The notes beneath the pieces were generated by a model. It did not search any database. It saw only the letters and a program-made list of their open reading frames with translations, and had not been told where the DNA came from. Below, piece by piece: positions 1-8,683 of a stretch of 28,246 bases of DNA. The DNA is taken from positions 1 to 28,246 of the forward strand of contig MPUH01000960.1 of the NCBI GenBank assembly GCA_001970955.1, in the 5' to 3' direction. The position numbers were made by a program, and so were the translations under genes. This DNA is from Stentor coeruleus (Eukaryota; Ciliophora; Heterotrichea; Heterotrichida; Stentoridae). How positions within the stretch are numbered: the stretch's first letter is position 1; every line of letters begins with the position of its first letter.

Positions 1-65
1 TTTTTTAAAATAACTTTAGAGTAAAGAGGCTTTAATTAGATTGAGTATATATTATAGATTTAATT

Positions 66-230
66 ATTATTGTTTTAGAAGTGATGATGATTTTTAAGCT
101 GGAAAGTTATTAATGTTTACGTTTTTGTTTAATAAATTGTATATTAAAATGATTATTGTTTTAGAAGTGATGATGATTTTTAAGCTGGAAAGTTATTAAT
201 GTTTACGTTTTTGTTTAATAAATTGTATAT
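66..230. repeat. Tandem 79-bp direct repeat, two copies
   Basis: Positions 66-144 and 152-230 carry the same 79 bases in direct orientation, separated by 7 bases (offset 86). I see no differences between the copies. It has no transposon ends and codes for nothing convincing, so a local tandem duplication is the simplest reading. The second copy overlaps the 3' end of a small minus-strand reading frame (196-336). Confidence 0.9.
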
Positions 231-336
231 GAAAAGTTATTTTTATATATTGGTACTTTTGATTCCCAAACCATAGATTCCAGTATTTATTTTGGTCATT
301 TAATAATTCCCTTATATCAAAAAAAATACCCAACAT
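196..336 (-). CDS. Possible small protein, 46 aa, unrecognised
   Basis: A minus-strand frame runs from an ATG at 336 to a TAA at 196-198. The middle reads DIRELLNDQNKYWNLWFGNQ, which contains two TGG Trp codons and a mixed, protein-like composition that is unusual for random sequence this AT-rich. I recognise no family. It could be a short gene, the last exon of a gene whose upstream exon I cannot find, or a relic. Its last codons lie inside the 79-bp tandem repeat. Coding status is an inference from composition only. Confidence 0.2.
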   Translation of the reverse strand: MLGIFFDIRELLNDQNKYWNLWFGNQKYQYIKITFHIQFIKQKRKH

Positions 337-691
337 AAAAATAAATATTAAAAACCCATAAAAATACACATTTTTAATAACAGCATTAAGATATTCTAAT
401 ACTTTACATATTTTCTTACAACAAATATACTTTTTTCCTAATAAAAATTATATCCTTAATTCATTTACCTTAAATTCCACCTTATCTTTTCTTTAATCAA
501 AGCATCATAATTTCATTAAAAAACCATTATAAGTAAAATGAATAATAATCTTATACATAGCCCTAAAATTTAAACTTAAAATCTGCATCTTATTTCCCAT
601 AACATTATACTTTTCCTAATTTTTCAAAAAATCTTCAAACATACCTTAAAAATCCAAAAAATTACTTCTAAACAGCTTATCATAAAAGTTA
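337..691. other. Intergenic, C-rich and G-poor on the + strand
   Basis: No open frame, RNA gene or repeat is visible. The + strand is clearly richer in C than in G, the pattern that most minus-strand genes of this window show beyond their 3' ends. Confidence 0.6.
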
Positions 692-851
692 ATAATAAAT
701 ACCCAACCTCTTAGATTATAAAACTACGGCAAATAAGTTTATAATAAATTCCCAACCTCTTAGATTATAAAACTACGGCAAATAAGTTTATAATAAAAGT
801 TAATAATAAATTCCCAACCTCTTAGATTATAAAGCTACGGCAAATAAATTT
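692..851. repeat. Three copies of a 49-bp unit derived from the dynein light chain 3' end
   Basis: Near-identical 49-bp units lie at 692-740, 741-789 and 803-851. The third is the real 3' end of the dynein light chain gene: it holds the last codons (LFAVAL), the stop and the start of the 3' flank. The other two would encode LFAVVL plus stop, so they are downstream duplicates of the gene's terminus. They differ from the genic copy by only a few substitutions. Confidence 0.85.
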
Positions 852-1159
852 ATAATAACACTAAGATTTGTGTTTTCCCATTGTATCAAACAATTAGCAT
901 CAAAAGGTGAATATTGGCAAGAATTTTGCACTTCAAAAGATGCCTTTTCTGAAATAATACAACTTACAATGTACTTAAAACAAGAATTGATTTTTTTTAA
1001 AGCTTCAATGATTTCATCACATATACGTGAAATCCAATCTGAAATCTTTTCTTGTTGATAAGTCTTGTCTTTTAACATATGGCTGACTATAGCGCTTACA
1101 ACTTGACAAGCTTCTTCTTTCTAAATAATCCTAACCATAGGGTGGAAACTAACTTCCAT
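827..1159 (-). CDS. DYNLT: Dynein light chain, Tctex1/DYNLT type (one 15-nt intron)
   Basis: This is a Tctex-type light chain of about 105 aa. The family forms homodimers on dynein intermediate chains and links cargo to cytoplasmic and axonemal dynein. The C-terminal half matches the family closely: FKYIVSCIISEK, then CLIQWENTNLSVIINLFAV, corresponding to FKYIVTCVIMQK and CTVRWENKTMYCIVSAFGL of animal DYNLT1. Read without splicing, the frame would start at 1078 and lack the first helix. Upstream in the same frame the family-like segment KEEACQVVSAIVSH continues to a TAG at 1121-1123. Removing a 15-nt GT..TAG intron (1121-1135) joins it to ATG-led MEVSFHPM, with ATG at 1157-1159. The total then matches the usual 105-115 aa. 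It ends in TAA. Confidence 0.88.
1121..1135 (-). other. 15-nt spliceosomal intron in the dynein light chain gene
   Basis: On the minus strand this reads GTTAGGATTATTTAG. It has GT at the 5' end and TAG at the 3' end, lies between codons (phase 0), and its terminal TAG would stop translation if retained. Homology to DYNLT resumes immediately downstream. Introns of 15-16 nt are known from heterotrich ciliates. Confidence 0.85.
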
Positions 1160-1266
1160 TAAAAATTATACCTTCTTATAATACATATGATAAAAATTTA
1201 TATATTTTCTAATAAGCCAAAAACATAATCCAATAGTCTATTTTTATAAAAATTTAAATTCTTTTA

Positions 1267-2052
1267 TTAGTTAAGCACATTAATTCCTGATGTTTTTGAG
1301 AATTTAACATTAACAGGGGTAACTGGGCGTTTTCCATTCCCAAAAATATTTTTTACAACTTTTTTGCTTGAACTCCTCCATGTTTTAAACTCACTTAAAC
1401 CATCTTCAAAAGATTTATTCGCATTAGCACTAACTAATATAATCTTTTCTGTTTTCCCTTTTTTGCTTAAACTTGTATTGACATTTTTTTCAGGAGTCTC
1501 TTGCAATTTGTAATAATTTTTGTTGAGGGTCTGTTCATCAGAAATTTGTATTTCATTTTTGCTACTGATGAATTTATTGAGTTTCTCATAAAAATCTTGA
1601 TTACGAAAATCATACTTTAAAGTTTTTGGGGGGAATTTAGGTGATAAACAAGGTTCATGGGGTTTATGAATTTTAGTAACATTGATGATTTTTATAGGAG
1701 TGTATATAAGATTAGTATAATCACTTGAAACTATTTCGCTTTTACTTAAACGGTGACTTTTTTTGATACTTGCCACAAAAGATGAGTGATCATATAATTT
1801 TTTTCTAGATGGAGAAGTATTACTTATAAAAGAGTTATTTGGGGAAATTTTGACTTGATTAAGATATGCTTGAGGTAATTCATAAATATCGTTGTTTTTT
1901 AGAATGATGTTAGGATCTTCAAATCGCACTGATCTGTTATGTTTTGGCTTTAACTTTCCTGGGTCTTTAAGAATTGAGGATACTGAGCTGTTTTGGCTAA
2001 CCCCTGTTGATTGGCATCTAATTTTTTCTGTTTGGTTTTCAATTTTCTTCAT
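1267..2052 (-). CDS. Disordered protein with SILK and RVxF PP1-docking motifs, 261 aa
   Basis: I recognise no folded domain: the protein is rich in Ser, Lys and Asn and probably mostly disordered. Near the N-terminus it carries two short motifs in the order used by protein phosphatase 1 regulators: SILK at residues 26-29 and R-S-V-R-F at 40-44, within SVRFEDP. SILK followed by RVxF is the docking pair of KNL1 and several other PP1 partners. A role as a PP1 targeting or inhibitor subunit is therefore plausible, but it rests on motifs alone. The rest is basic with many Ser/Thr-Pro and SxK sites (for example SPSRKKL, TPVNVKF). The start ATG at 2052 is the first in frame; the stop is TAA. The G-rich + strand just upstream (2053-2323) is its 5' flank. 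Confidence 0.8.
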   Translation of the reverse strand: MKKIENQTEKIRCQSTGVSQNSSVSSILKDPGKLKPKHNRSVRFEDPNIILKNNDIYELPQAYLNQVKISPNNSFISNTSPSRKKLYDHSSFVASIKKSHRLSKSEIVSSDYTNLIYTPIKIINVTKIHKPHEPCLSPKFPPKTLKYDFRNQDFYEKLNKFISSKNEIQISDEQTLNKNYYKLQETPEKNVNTSLSKKGKTEKIILVSANANKSFEDGLSEFKTWRSSSKKVVKNIFGNGKRPVTPVNVKFSKTSGINVLN

Positions 2053-2323
2053 ATAATTAGGATTATTAATTGTTGATGAAATTTATAGAAAAAATATTTT
2101 GGGTGAAAGTTGGATGTTAGGAAGTTTTGTAGGTAAAAGATAGGAATAAAGGTAAGAATAATGTTATAGAAAAGTGAAAGGATTTGATATGGGGTTTATT
2201 GAAAAATGTGTATAGGAAAGTTGATATTTATATAAAGATTGTTAAAATTAGATTATGAGATTAGGGAGAATAGTTTTTGATTATAGAGAAGGCTTGTTAT
2301 TAATAAATTTAATGCATATTATT

Positions 2324-4366
2324 CTAAGGCGTATTATTAAATTCAATTCCGCTTAAACTTTCATTAGATTTGTGGCTATCTTCCAATCTAAGACTATCTT
2401 CTAATGCATTGTCTGTTGATATTAAAGTTTCTGATACCCAAAATGATTTATAGGATCTTTTTAAATCATCATTTTCAGTAGAAATATCAAAATATTTTAT
2501 AAAGTCTTCATCAACTGTTTCATCATAAAGAGTATTTATTATTTGCAGATATGGGACTTTTTTAAGTGATTTTGAATAATAATAAATCAGAGCTTTGGCA
2601 CAAGTTTCTTCGCTTGAAGATGATATAATTTCACTAATTTTTAATTCGTGTATAAAATCATTCATTTGAATAAAACCTTGGTTATGAGTTTTTTCATTTA
2701 GCCTACACAAAAGTATATCAGAACTATCAAAAAGTAACCCTTGAAATCTTCTAATAATCCCTTCAATCTCACTTTTTCTCAATGAAGTCCACCCTTCAAA
2801 TTTTTCTTCAAACTTTGTAATAAACTCTTCTTTCTTAACAAAATGTTTATTACATAAAAAATACTCACATAAAATTTCTATTTGAATAGGGTCCGCCAAA
2901 TCATAGATTCCTTGAGAAAAAAATTCTTCAATATGATACCCTAAAATTTCATCACTTTTAAACGAAGACTCTAAATGCAATTTCAAGTTTTTTAATGCAT
3001 AAAATGTTGATTTGACTTTAAGGATTTCAAAAATATCATCAAGACTAACTTCTTCCTTTTCTTGTATTTCAAGTGTTTCAATTATAACAGATGCTAGTAT
3101 CTGATCATCATTTTCTCCATATTCTTGCATAAAAGCATTTATTTCTATATCAGTGACAATTAAGCCATAATTATCAAAAGCTTTGATTAAATTGATTTTT
3201 GATATGATATCTTCTGAACTTATAGACTTAACCCAAGCTTTTGGATTTAAAGACTTTTCTATTAGGTAAGCTTTGATTTTTCCACAAAGGGCCTGGCTAT
3301 GAAGGTTTATTGATTTATTTGAGTTGGATTCATAATTGTCTTCTAAAAGAGAGTTTTCGATTATTTGATCTTTTTCTGTTATCAAAAGACGGAGATCTTC
3401 AATTTCTTGGTTTTTTTCTAAGAGGGAATTGTTTGTTTTGTTAAGGGCTTGTTTAAGTTTTGAGTTCTCCTCTTTAAGCTCTACAATTTCTTTTTCAGTC
3501 TGACTATCACTTTCCTTATCATTCACACTTTTCTTATCAATTTCAAACCCATCATCTTGAACTTTTTCAACACGACTATCTTCATCATAATCCTCTTTAT
3601 CCTTATCATTTTCCTCATATTCCCTTGAAGAGTTATCCAAAATCCTCTTAGATTTTTCTTCACTCTTTTGTAAACTTTCTCCAAGTTCTCTTACTCTAGC
3701 ACTAAGTTCTCCTATTTGTATATCTTTAACTTTATCATTTTCTCTTAAAATATCAATTCCTTTTCTAAACTCTTCATTTTCCTGCTTGAGCTTTTCATAT
3801 ACTTCTATACCTCTTGGGGTTATACCTTTGTCTAATAATAATTCATCTATTATCATTTTTAATCTTATGCATTCATTACTATATTGTAAGCATTCTCCTT
3901 CTAATTCTTGGAGCTTTGTGTATTTAACATAACGTTTCAAGTCGTCGATTTCTTTGTTTTTTTCTTTGATTTCAGTTTTAAGATCACGGATATTTTGTTT
4001 AAGGTTTTCTAGTAAATGTGTTGGCTTCGAGTTTGTGGATGTACCTGGATCTTGCTGTTTGAGCTGATCTGCGTTTTTTTCTAATTGTAATATTCTTGTT
4101 TTAAGTTTGATGTTTTCGTCGTTGATATAGTTATACATCTGTTTTAAGTTTATGTTTTCTTCATATAACCTTTCTTTATCACTTGCTATTTTTTTAGGAC
4201 AAAGTTTTGATGAATGTCTGGTGTCAGGTAAAATTGGACCTGATCTAATTTTATACAAATTTCCTGAATTGTTTGGTATTGGCTTTAAGTCAACAGCATT
4301 TCCTTTACTCATTGGAAGACTATGGAAGTTATTTGAAGACCTTTGCATTATTTTTAATAAAATCAT
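2324..4366 (-). CDS. Large coiled-coil protein, 680 aa, function unknown
   Basis: After a basic, disordered N-terminus, residues of about 62-345 form long Glu/Lys/Leu heptad-type helix typical of a coiled coil, interrupted by an acidic stretch near 245-290 rich in Asp, Glu and Lys. Residues of about 365-630 look globular and helical, with short Asp/Glu-rich loops that faintly resemble degenerate EF-hand pairs, but I see no complete calcium loop. The C-terminal tail is Ser/Glu-rich. Such architecture is common in ciliate basal-body, centrosomal or cortical scaffold proteins; that role is a guess. Translation may start at the first ATG (4366) or at residue 7, where MQRSSNN begins. A TAA lies directly before the first ATG. 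The stop is TAG. Confidence 0.85.
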   Translation of the reverse strand: MILLKIMQRSSNNFHSLPMSKGNAVDLKPIPNNSGNLYKIRSGPILPDTRHSSKLCPKKIASDKERLYEENINLKQMYNYINDENIKLKTRILQLEKNADQLKQQDPGTSTNSKPTHLLENLKQNIRDLKTEIKEKNKEIDDLKRYVKYTKLQELEGECLQYSNECIRLKMIIDELLLDKGITPRGIEVYEKLKQENEEFRKGIDILRENDKVKDIQIGELSARVRELGESLQKSEEKSKRILDNSSREYEENDKDKEDYDEDSRVEKVQDDGFEIDKKSVNDKESDSQTEKEIVELKEENSKLKQALNKTNNSLLEKNQEIEDLRLLITEKDQIIENSLLEDNYESNSNKSINLHSQALCGKIKAYLIEKSLNPKAWVKSISSEDIISKINLIKAFDNYGLIVTDIEINAFMQEYGENDDQILASVIIETLEIQEKEEVSLDDIFEILKVKSTFYALKNLKLHLESSFKSDEILGYHIEEFFSQGIYDLADPIQIEILCEYFLCNKHFVKKEEFITKFEEKFEGWTSLRKSEIEGIIRRFQGLLFDSSDILLCRLNEKTHNQGFIQMNDFIHELKISEIISSSSEETCAKALIYYYSKSLKKVPYLQIINTLYDETVDEDFIKYFDISTENDDLKRSYKSFWVSETLISTDNALEDSLRLEDSHKSNESLSGIEFNNTP

Positions 4367-4851
4367 TTAAACTATACATATAAAACCTAAAATTTCACAT
4401 TAAAACTTGTAATATAACTTCTAAAATCTCTATAAATATATAAAAGTAATTTCACTAACTAGCAAAGAAAAAGCATTTATCCAAAGCTTATCATTTCTTA
4501 ATACACAAACTTATATGACAAAACCTTCACAAAAAAATATAAAACTCAGTATTAATTATCAGCTTTTTTAATATCATATTCATCAATCCAATTATAAAAC
4601 CCATCTACCAAAATTTTATATTCCCTATTCATAATAACTTTCAAAAATCCTCTTATCCCATCTCACTAAAATTATTCCCTTTAACACCCAAACTCTATTA
4701 CATCTTTAAAACATGTTTATAAACAAATCATATCAATATTCACCCAAAAACTTAAAAAACATAAAACGTTCATCTATATCCTTAACCTAAAAAAAACTTC
4801 CCATTAAAAAAACCCCTTTAAACAACTATATTTTTCTCTAATCCATTTATA
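4367..4851. other. Divergent intergenic region
   Basis: This separates the coiled-coil gene (minus) from the next plus-strand gene. It is AT-rich, with C exceeding G on the + strand almost throughout, including next to the minus-strand gene. A short minus-strand frame at 4552-4632 (ATG at 4632, TAA at 4552-4554) reads MNREYKILVDGFYNWIDEYD and looks protein-like, but it is too short and has no recognisable relative. I see no other feature. Confidence 0.5.
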
Positions 4852-5556
4852 ATGCTCCAACAAATAGACAAAACTCCTCAAAAGTTCTCCTCAAACGAAG
4901 TTCAAAAGTCTTCAGAAATCCAAAGCGAAAAGCTTTCAATACTTATAGACAAACATCAGAACTTCACTTCATTATTATCTTATCCTGAAATACTCAAAAC
5001 CCAAAACCAAATTCAGGTTCTTAACAATGAGAACAATAAAAGCATAAAAAAATTTGATCAAATTGAATTTATTGAACTTGGGGATACAAAAAGTACATAC
5101 GAAGGGAGTTTTAATCATGGTCATATTCATCATAAAACTTGGGAAATTTTAAACTGTGAATTATATAAAGTGACTGAATATAATGAGTCAATGGAATGTT
5201 CAGTATCAGATGAAGGTAGTGGATTTGTATCAAAGATAAACGATTTTAGTATCAAAATTAATAATTCAATTGATAAATTCCCGAAATTCTCAGTTGCTTC
5301 TTTAAGTTTAAGTGACACATCATATCAAAATGTATATGATTTGTATAAAAAATCTTATGTTGAGTATTCTGAACTTTTAGATTTCGCTGATGTTTCTTCG
5401 CCTGAACGTGTAAATCTCGATTTGGCAAAGGATCAAAAGGATAACTCGATTGGAGTATCGACTTATGCACAAACTGTGGGAGAACCTAATACTACAAAGT
5501 TGGTGATTGAAACAAAGTCTGAATATTGCTCATGTCTTAAATGTCATATATTTTAA
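4852..5556 (+). CDS. Unknown protein, 234 aa
   Basis: I do not recognise this protein. The first 75 residues are Gln/Lys/Ser-rich and probably disordered. A more mixed segment follows (about 75-130), with a His-rich stretch NHGHIHHK near residue 90 and aromatic residues, so there may be a small folded core. The C-terminus ends in a compact Cys cluster, C226-x-C228-x2-C231-H232, which could bind zinc or be lipidated. No membrane segment or signal peptide is apparent. The ATG at 4852 is the first in frame after a pyrimidine- and A-rich 5' flank. The stop is TAA and the flank after it turns G-rich, as for other genes here. Confidence 0.75.
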   Translation: MLQQIDKTPQKFSSNEVQKSSEIQSEKLSILIDKHQNFTSLLSYPEILKTQNQIQVLNNENNKSIKKFDQIEFIELGDTKSTYEGSFNHGHIHHKTWEILNCELYKVTEYNESMECSVSDEGSGFVSKINDFSIKINNSIDKFPKFSVASLSLSDTSYQNVYDLYKKSYVEYSELLDFADVSSPERVNLDLAKDQKDNSIGVSTYAQTVGEPNTTKLVIETKSEYCSCLKCHIF

Positions 5557-6681
5557 AACTTAATAATTTTAAGTAAAAAAGTACCTGAAATGGAAAATAC
5601 ATGGAAAATTTATATGGAAATAAATTTTTAATTGAAGAGTTTTGATGGAAATAGTTATTTTAGGTAGGGATTAAGAGATAATTATTTATAATGAATAGAG
5701 TTTAGATAAAGAAGATAATCATAGTAAAGGTTATGCTGCTACTGTAGGAAGTTGATGGTTATTTAAAGATTTTACTTTATGGGTGTTATGATTAAGATAG
5801 GGTTTTAGATAAGTATAGGGGTTATGTATTTCATTTTTATTTTAGGTATAGATCATAATATCCTTTCTTAATCTCTATATCACAAAATCACTTTAAAAAT
5901 TAACCCATACCTTCTAATCCAAGATTATCTTATACAATAGCCTCACAATATCAAAATCTTAATAAAAATAATCAAATCAATCATAAAGTATTGTTTACTT
6001 TAAAAAAGTATATATTTAAGAGTATTTTTTAGTTTTTCTTTATATAAAAAATATAGTTTCAAAATATTATTAAAGACCCCTATTCTTTTAGAACTACATC
6101 ACTTTAAACTCAATGGTAAATATATCGTCAACCTTGAGTCCTTAAGCTTTTCTACCATTTTTACCAGTCAAGAAAATATGCTAACTAAACATTAGGGCTT
6201 AGATAATTTCCGAATACCCTATCAACTAAGTCAATAAAGGCTTTAAAACTAAAAAAAACTATTAATTATGACTATTTTTTATATTTTCAGCATAATATCC
6301 TCCTTTATAATATCATAAAATAGCATAATACAATAAAGTCAATATTTTTTTATAAAAGTATCTAACAAAGTTGATAGAAAGTAGTTATATCCATATAATT
6401 ATTTAATCTTTTATTTGTTTGCACAGTTTTTATCTATATATATGATTCTTATGATTATGATTATGATATACTAAAAAATATACTCAGTTTTGCTTGTAAA
6501 AGTTATAAGAACCTTAGTTATACATTGAATATAGACTTTAAACATCTTAAAGTGATATTTTTATAGCAGAACTAGAAGAATTTCGTTAAACCAAAAAAAT
6601 TATAAACACAAAATAGACAAGAAATAAAAAAAGATAGAGAGGAATAAAGAAGTGTTTATGCTTAAAAGAAATATAAAAACT

Positions 6682-6731
6682 AGTACTTAATGATCTTTTA
6701 ATAGGCAGTACTTAATGATCTTTTAATAGGT
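6682..6731. repeat. 25-bp tandem duplication
   Basis: Two adjacent 25-base units differ only in their last base (ataggc versus ataggt). A further agtac follows at 6732, the start of a third, incomplete unit. No function is apparent. Confidence 0.85.
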
Positions 6732-7092
6732 AGTACAGGTAGAAAGCTAGATATTTTCCCATATTTAGGCATGCAATTTTCTGTGGTAATAAAATTAATC
6801 ATTATTTAAGGAAGCATATAAAGGGAAAAAAACTTTAGATTTTTATGTTTTATTTAAAGCTAATCGATAAAGAATATATTTATCATCACTTCAGTTTAAA
6901 AATAATATATTTTATAGCATTAAAATTTTCATAATTTTTTTTTTAGATAAAGCTTGTGCTTTTTATATAACCTTGATTTCTTGAAGTTTTTGATTTTATA
7001 TAGACTTTTTATATACCTTTTATAGCTTTTAGATATCGAGAGCTATAATATTTTTATAGTTATTATATATTTATTTAAGTATATGATTTGAA

Positions 7093-7176
7093 TTAACAGA
7101 GATTTGAATTTCTATTTCCTGGGCTTGCATTGGGGATGACTAGTCTTTGAACATTTCTAACAGGATCTTTCATCAT
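7093..7176 (-). other. GC-raised patch with a short minus-strand frame
   Basis: In a desert of low GC, about 75 bases here are near 40% GC. On the minus strand an ATG at 7176 opens a 27-residue frame ending in TAA at 7093-7095, containing KDPVRNVQRLVIPNASPGNR. The frame is open for about ten more codons upstream before a TAA. Composition is protein-like, but I find no matching upstream exon and no family. It could be the last exon of a lost gene or a small RNA. Confidence 0.2.
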
Positions 7177-7894
7177 GAAGTTGATAAATGATGATTGTTT
7201 TCTTTATAAGATTATAAGCTTTTTAAAAAATTTTAACCAAAACTAAATAATAAATTATGTGATTCTTTTAGCCTAAACAACTAGTAAGATTTTATAAAAT
7301 ACTTACATAAAATACATATACATTATATTCACGTTAATTTATGACTTATAATCTTGATTAGCTAACTAATATATACTATTTTATATAATAGCGTATTAAA
7401 ACTCTTATAATTCATACAAAACTCCCTAACTTCTATCCCAATTAAAACATTAATATAATACTAAATATTAATCCTAATATGCACATATAATTATAAGCAT
7501 AACAGACAAGAGTAAACACAATGCATCAATCTTACTAAAACACAATCAAAATTACAAATTAATGTTTTTAAATATTCTTATATATTCCCTTATAACAAAA
7601 AAAACCCTAAAAATTATTATCCCAAAACCATTTACCTTCATACAAAATATTTCCATCTTTCATTCATTTCAACTTCTTTTATATAATATCTAATACCCTA
7701 TCCTACAACTTTAACTTCTTATTCTCACTTACAATAAGATTAACTCTTTTACAAAAATTGTTAGCAAGTAAAAGAATCTATAAAGAAGATTTATCAAATC
7801 CTTCCTTATATCAATCAAATAGTTCATTAAAGAAAATGCTTACTGGATTTAGACCTTAAATTAATCAAACCTATACTCCTTATATACTTTATAA

Positions 7895-8368
7895 ATGGAC
7901 CTAAGATACTCGATTAAATTATTCCCAAAGCGTTCTCAATTAAAACTTTTCACTATTCTACAGGAAAATAATCACAATATTATAGTCCCATTGTTCTTTG
8001 ATATTAATTTTTCAATCACCTCCTCTGAACTTACTCCTGATGGTTATGTTATCGATTTTACAACACTTAAAATATTCTGGAAAGATATTATTCGAGAACT
8101 AAATGGGAAAATTTTGATAGAAAAATTTGGGAAAAATTATTGTTGTGAAGAGAGAAGAGATAATTTTAGAATAAATTTCCCAGACTTTTCGTACTTTGAA
8201 ATTGAGAAAAAATATGTAATTGTGGCTGATTGTTTTAGAAGCCCTTTGAAGTTTGTGGTGGATTTGTTGGATGAGAGGATTAGTAAAAGTCTTGATGTTG
8301 GTAATGAATTTGAAATAAATTGTGTGAGGAAGTTTGAAGTTATTGAGAGAAAATTTGATGAAAATTAA
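7895..8368 (+). CDS. T-fold protein resembling 6-pyruvoyl-tetrahydropterin synthase/QueD, catalytic residues missing, 157 aa
   Basis: The length and residue pattern suggest the tunnelling-fold family of 6-pyruvoyl-tetrahydropterin synthase and QueD. The clearest part is GYVIDFTTLKIFWKDIIREL (50-69), matching the family's G-M-V-x-D-F-x-x-L-K helix. It is followed by NGK where active enzymes have Asp-His (D-H-K). A later helix, SPLKFVVDLLDERISKSL, fits the family's T-E-N helix position. The zinc-binding HxH strand is replaced by LFFDINFSI, and the N-terminal F-S-A-x-H-R-L motif is not visible. If the family call is right, this is a non-catalytic member. The start ATG follows an in-frame TAA directly, and the stop is TAA. 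The fold call is tentative; the coding call is firm. Confidence 0.45.
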   Translation: MDLRYSIKLFPKRSQLKLFTILQENNHNIIVPLFFDINFSITSSELTPDGYVIDFTTLKIFWKDIIRELNGKILIEKFGKNYCCEERRDNFRINFPDFSYFEIEKKYVIVADCFRSPLKFVVDLLDERISKSLDVGNEFEINCVRKFEVIERKFDEN

Positions 8369-8683
8369 ACTTATATGATAGTTTTATTGAGAAGAAATAT
8401 TCGAGATTTAGTTTAAATAGTTATGATGAATATGATTTATGTACATCTAAAAAAACCCATAAATATACTCTTAAACTCAATTATCTCTTAAAAAATTTAT
8501 AAAAAACCTTAATTAATTATCCAATATCTTTTCCATAACTTCTTCTGAAACACTTCATCCCTATTCATTCAACTTCTTCATATAAAATCTTCTTTAACTA
8601 AATCCTTAGTAATTAAAACCCATATTCTCTTTTCTAAATCTGCCATTATCTATTGATGAGAATTAAACTACCTAAATTATAAC
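8369..8683. other. Convergent intergenic region
   Basis: The + strand is G-rich at about 8369-8440 and C-rich from there to 8683. The switch lies between the two convergent 3' ends, so each gene has a G-rich 3' flank on its own coding strand. No other feature is seen. Confidence 0.6.

Larger units (their letters stand above)
5557..7894. other. 2.3-kb gene-free stretch
   Basis: No frame of useful length is open. The + strand is G-rich at 5557-5845 (3' flank of the preceding gene), switches to C-rich at about 5850-5990, is mixed at 6000-7380, and is C-rich again at about 7390-7870 (5' flank of the next gene). The extra C-rich block suggests a lost or non-coding transcription unit between. Around 6090-6185 a short coherent + frame ends at a TAG. 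At 7105-7180 there is a patch with clearly higher GC. A 25-bp tandem duplication lies at 6682-6731. Confidence 0.5.

Noticed and set aside
7100..7210. U3-like or box C/D snoRNA, suggested by aacaggatct and atgatgat
   Set aside because: No correctly spaced D box, terminal stem or box B could be found; the similarity is too short.
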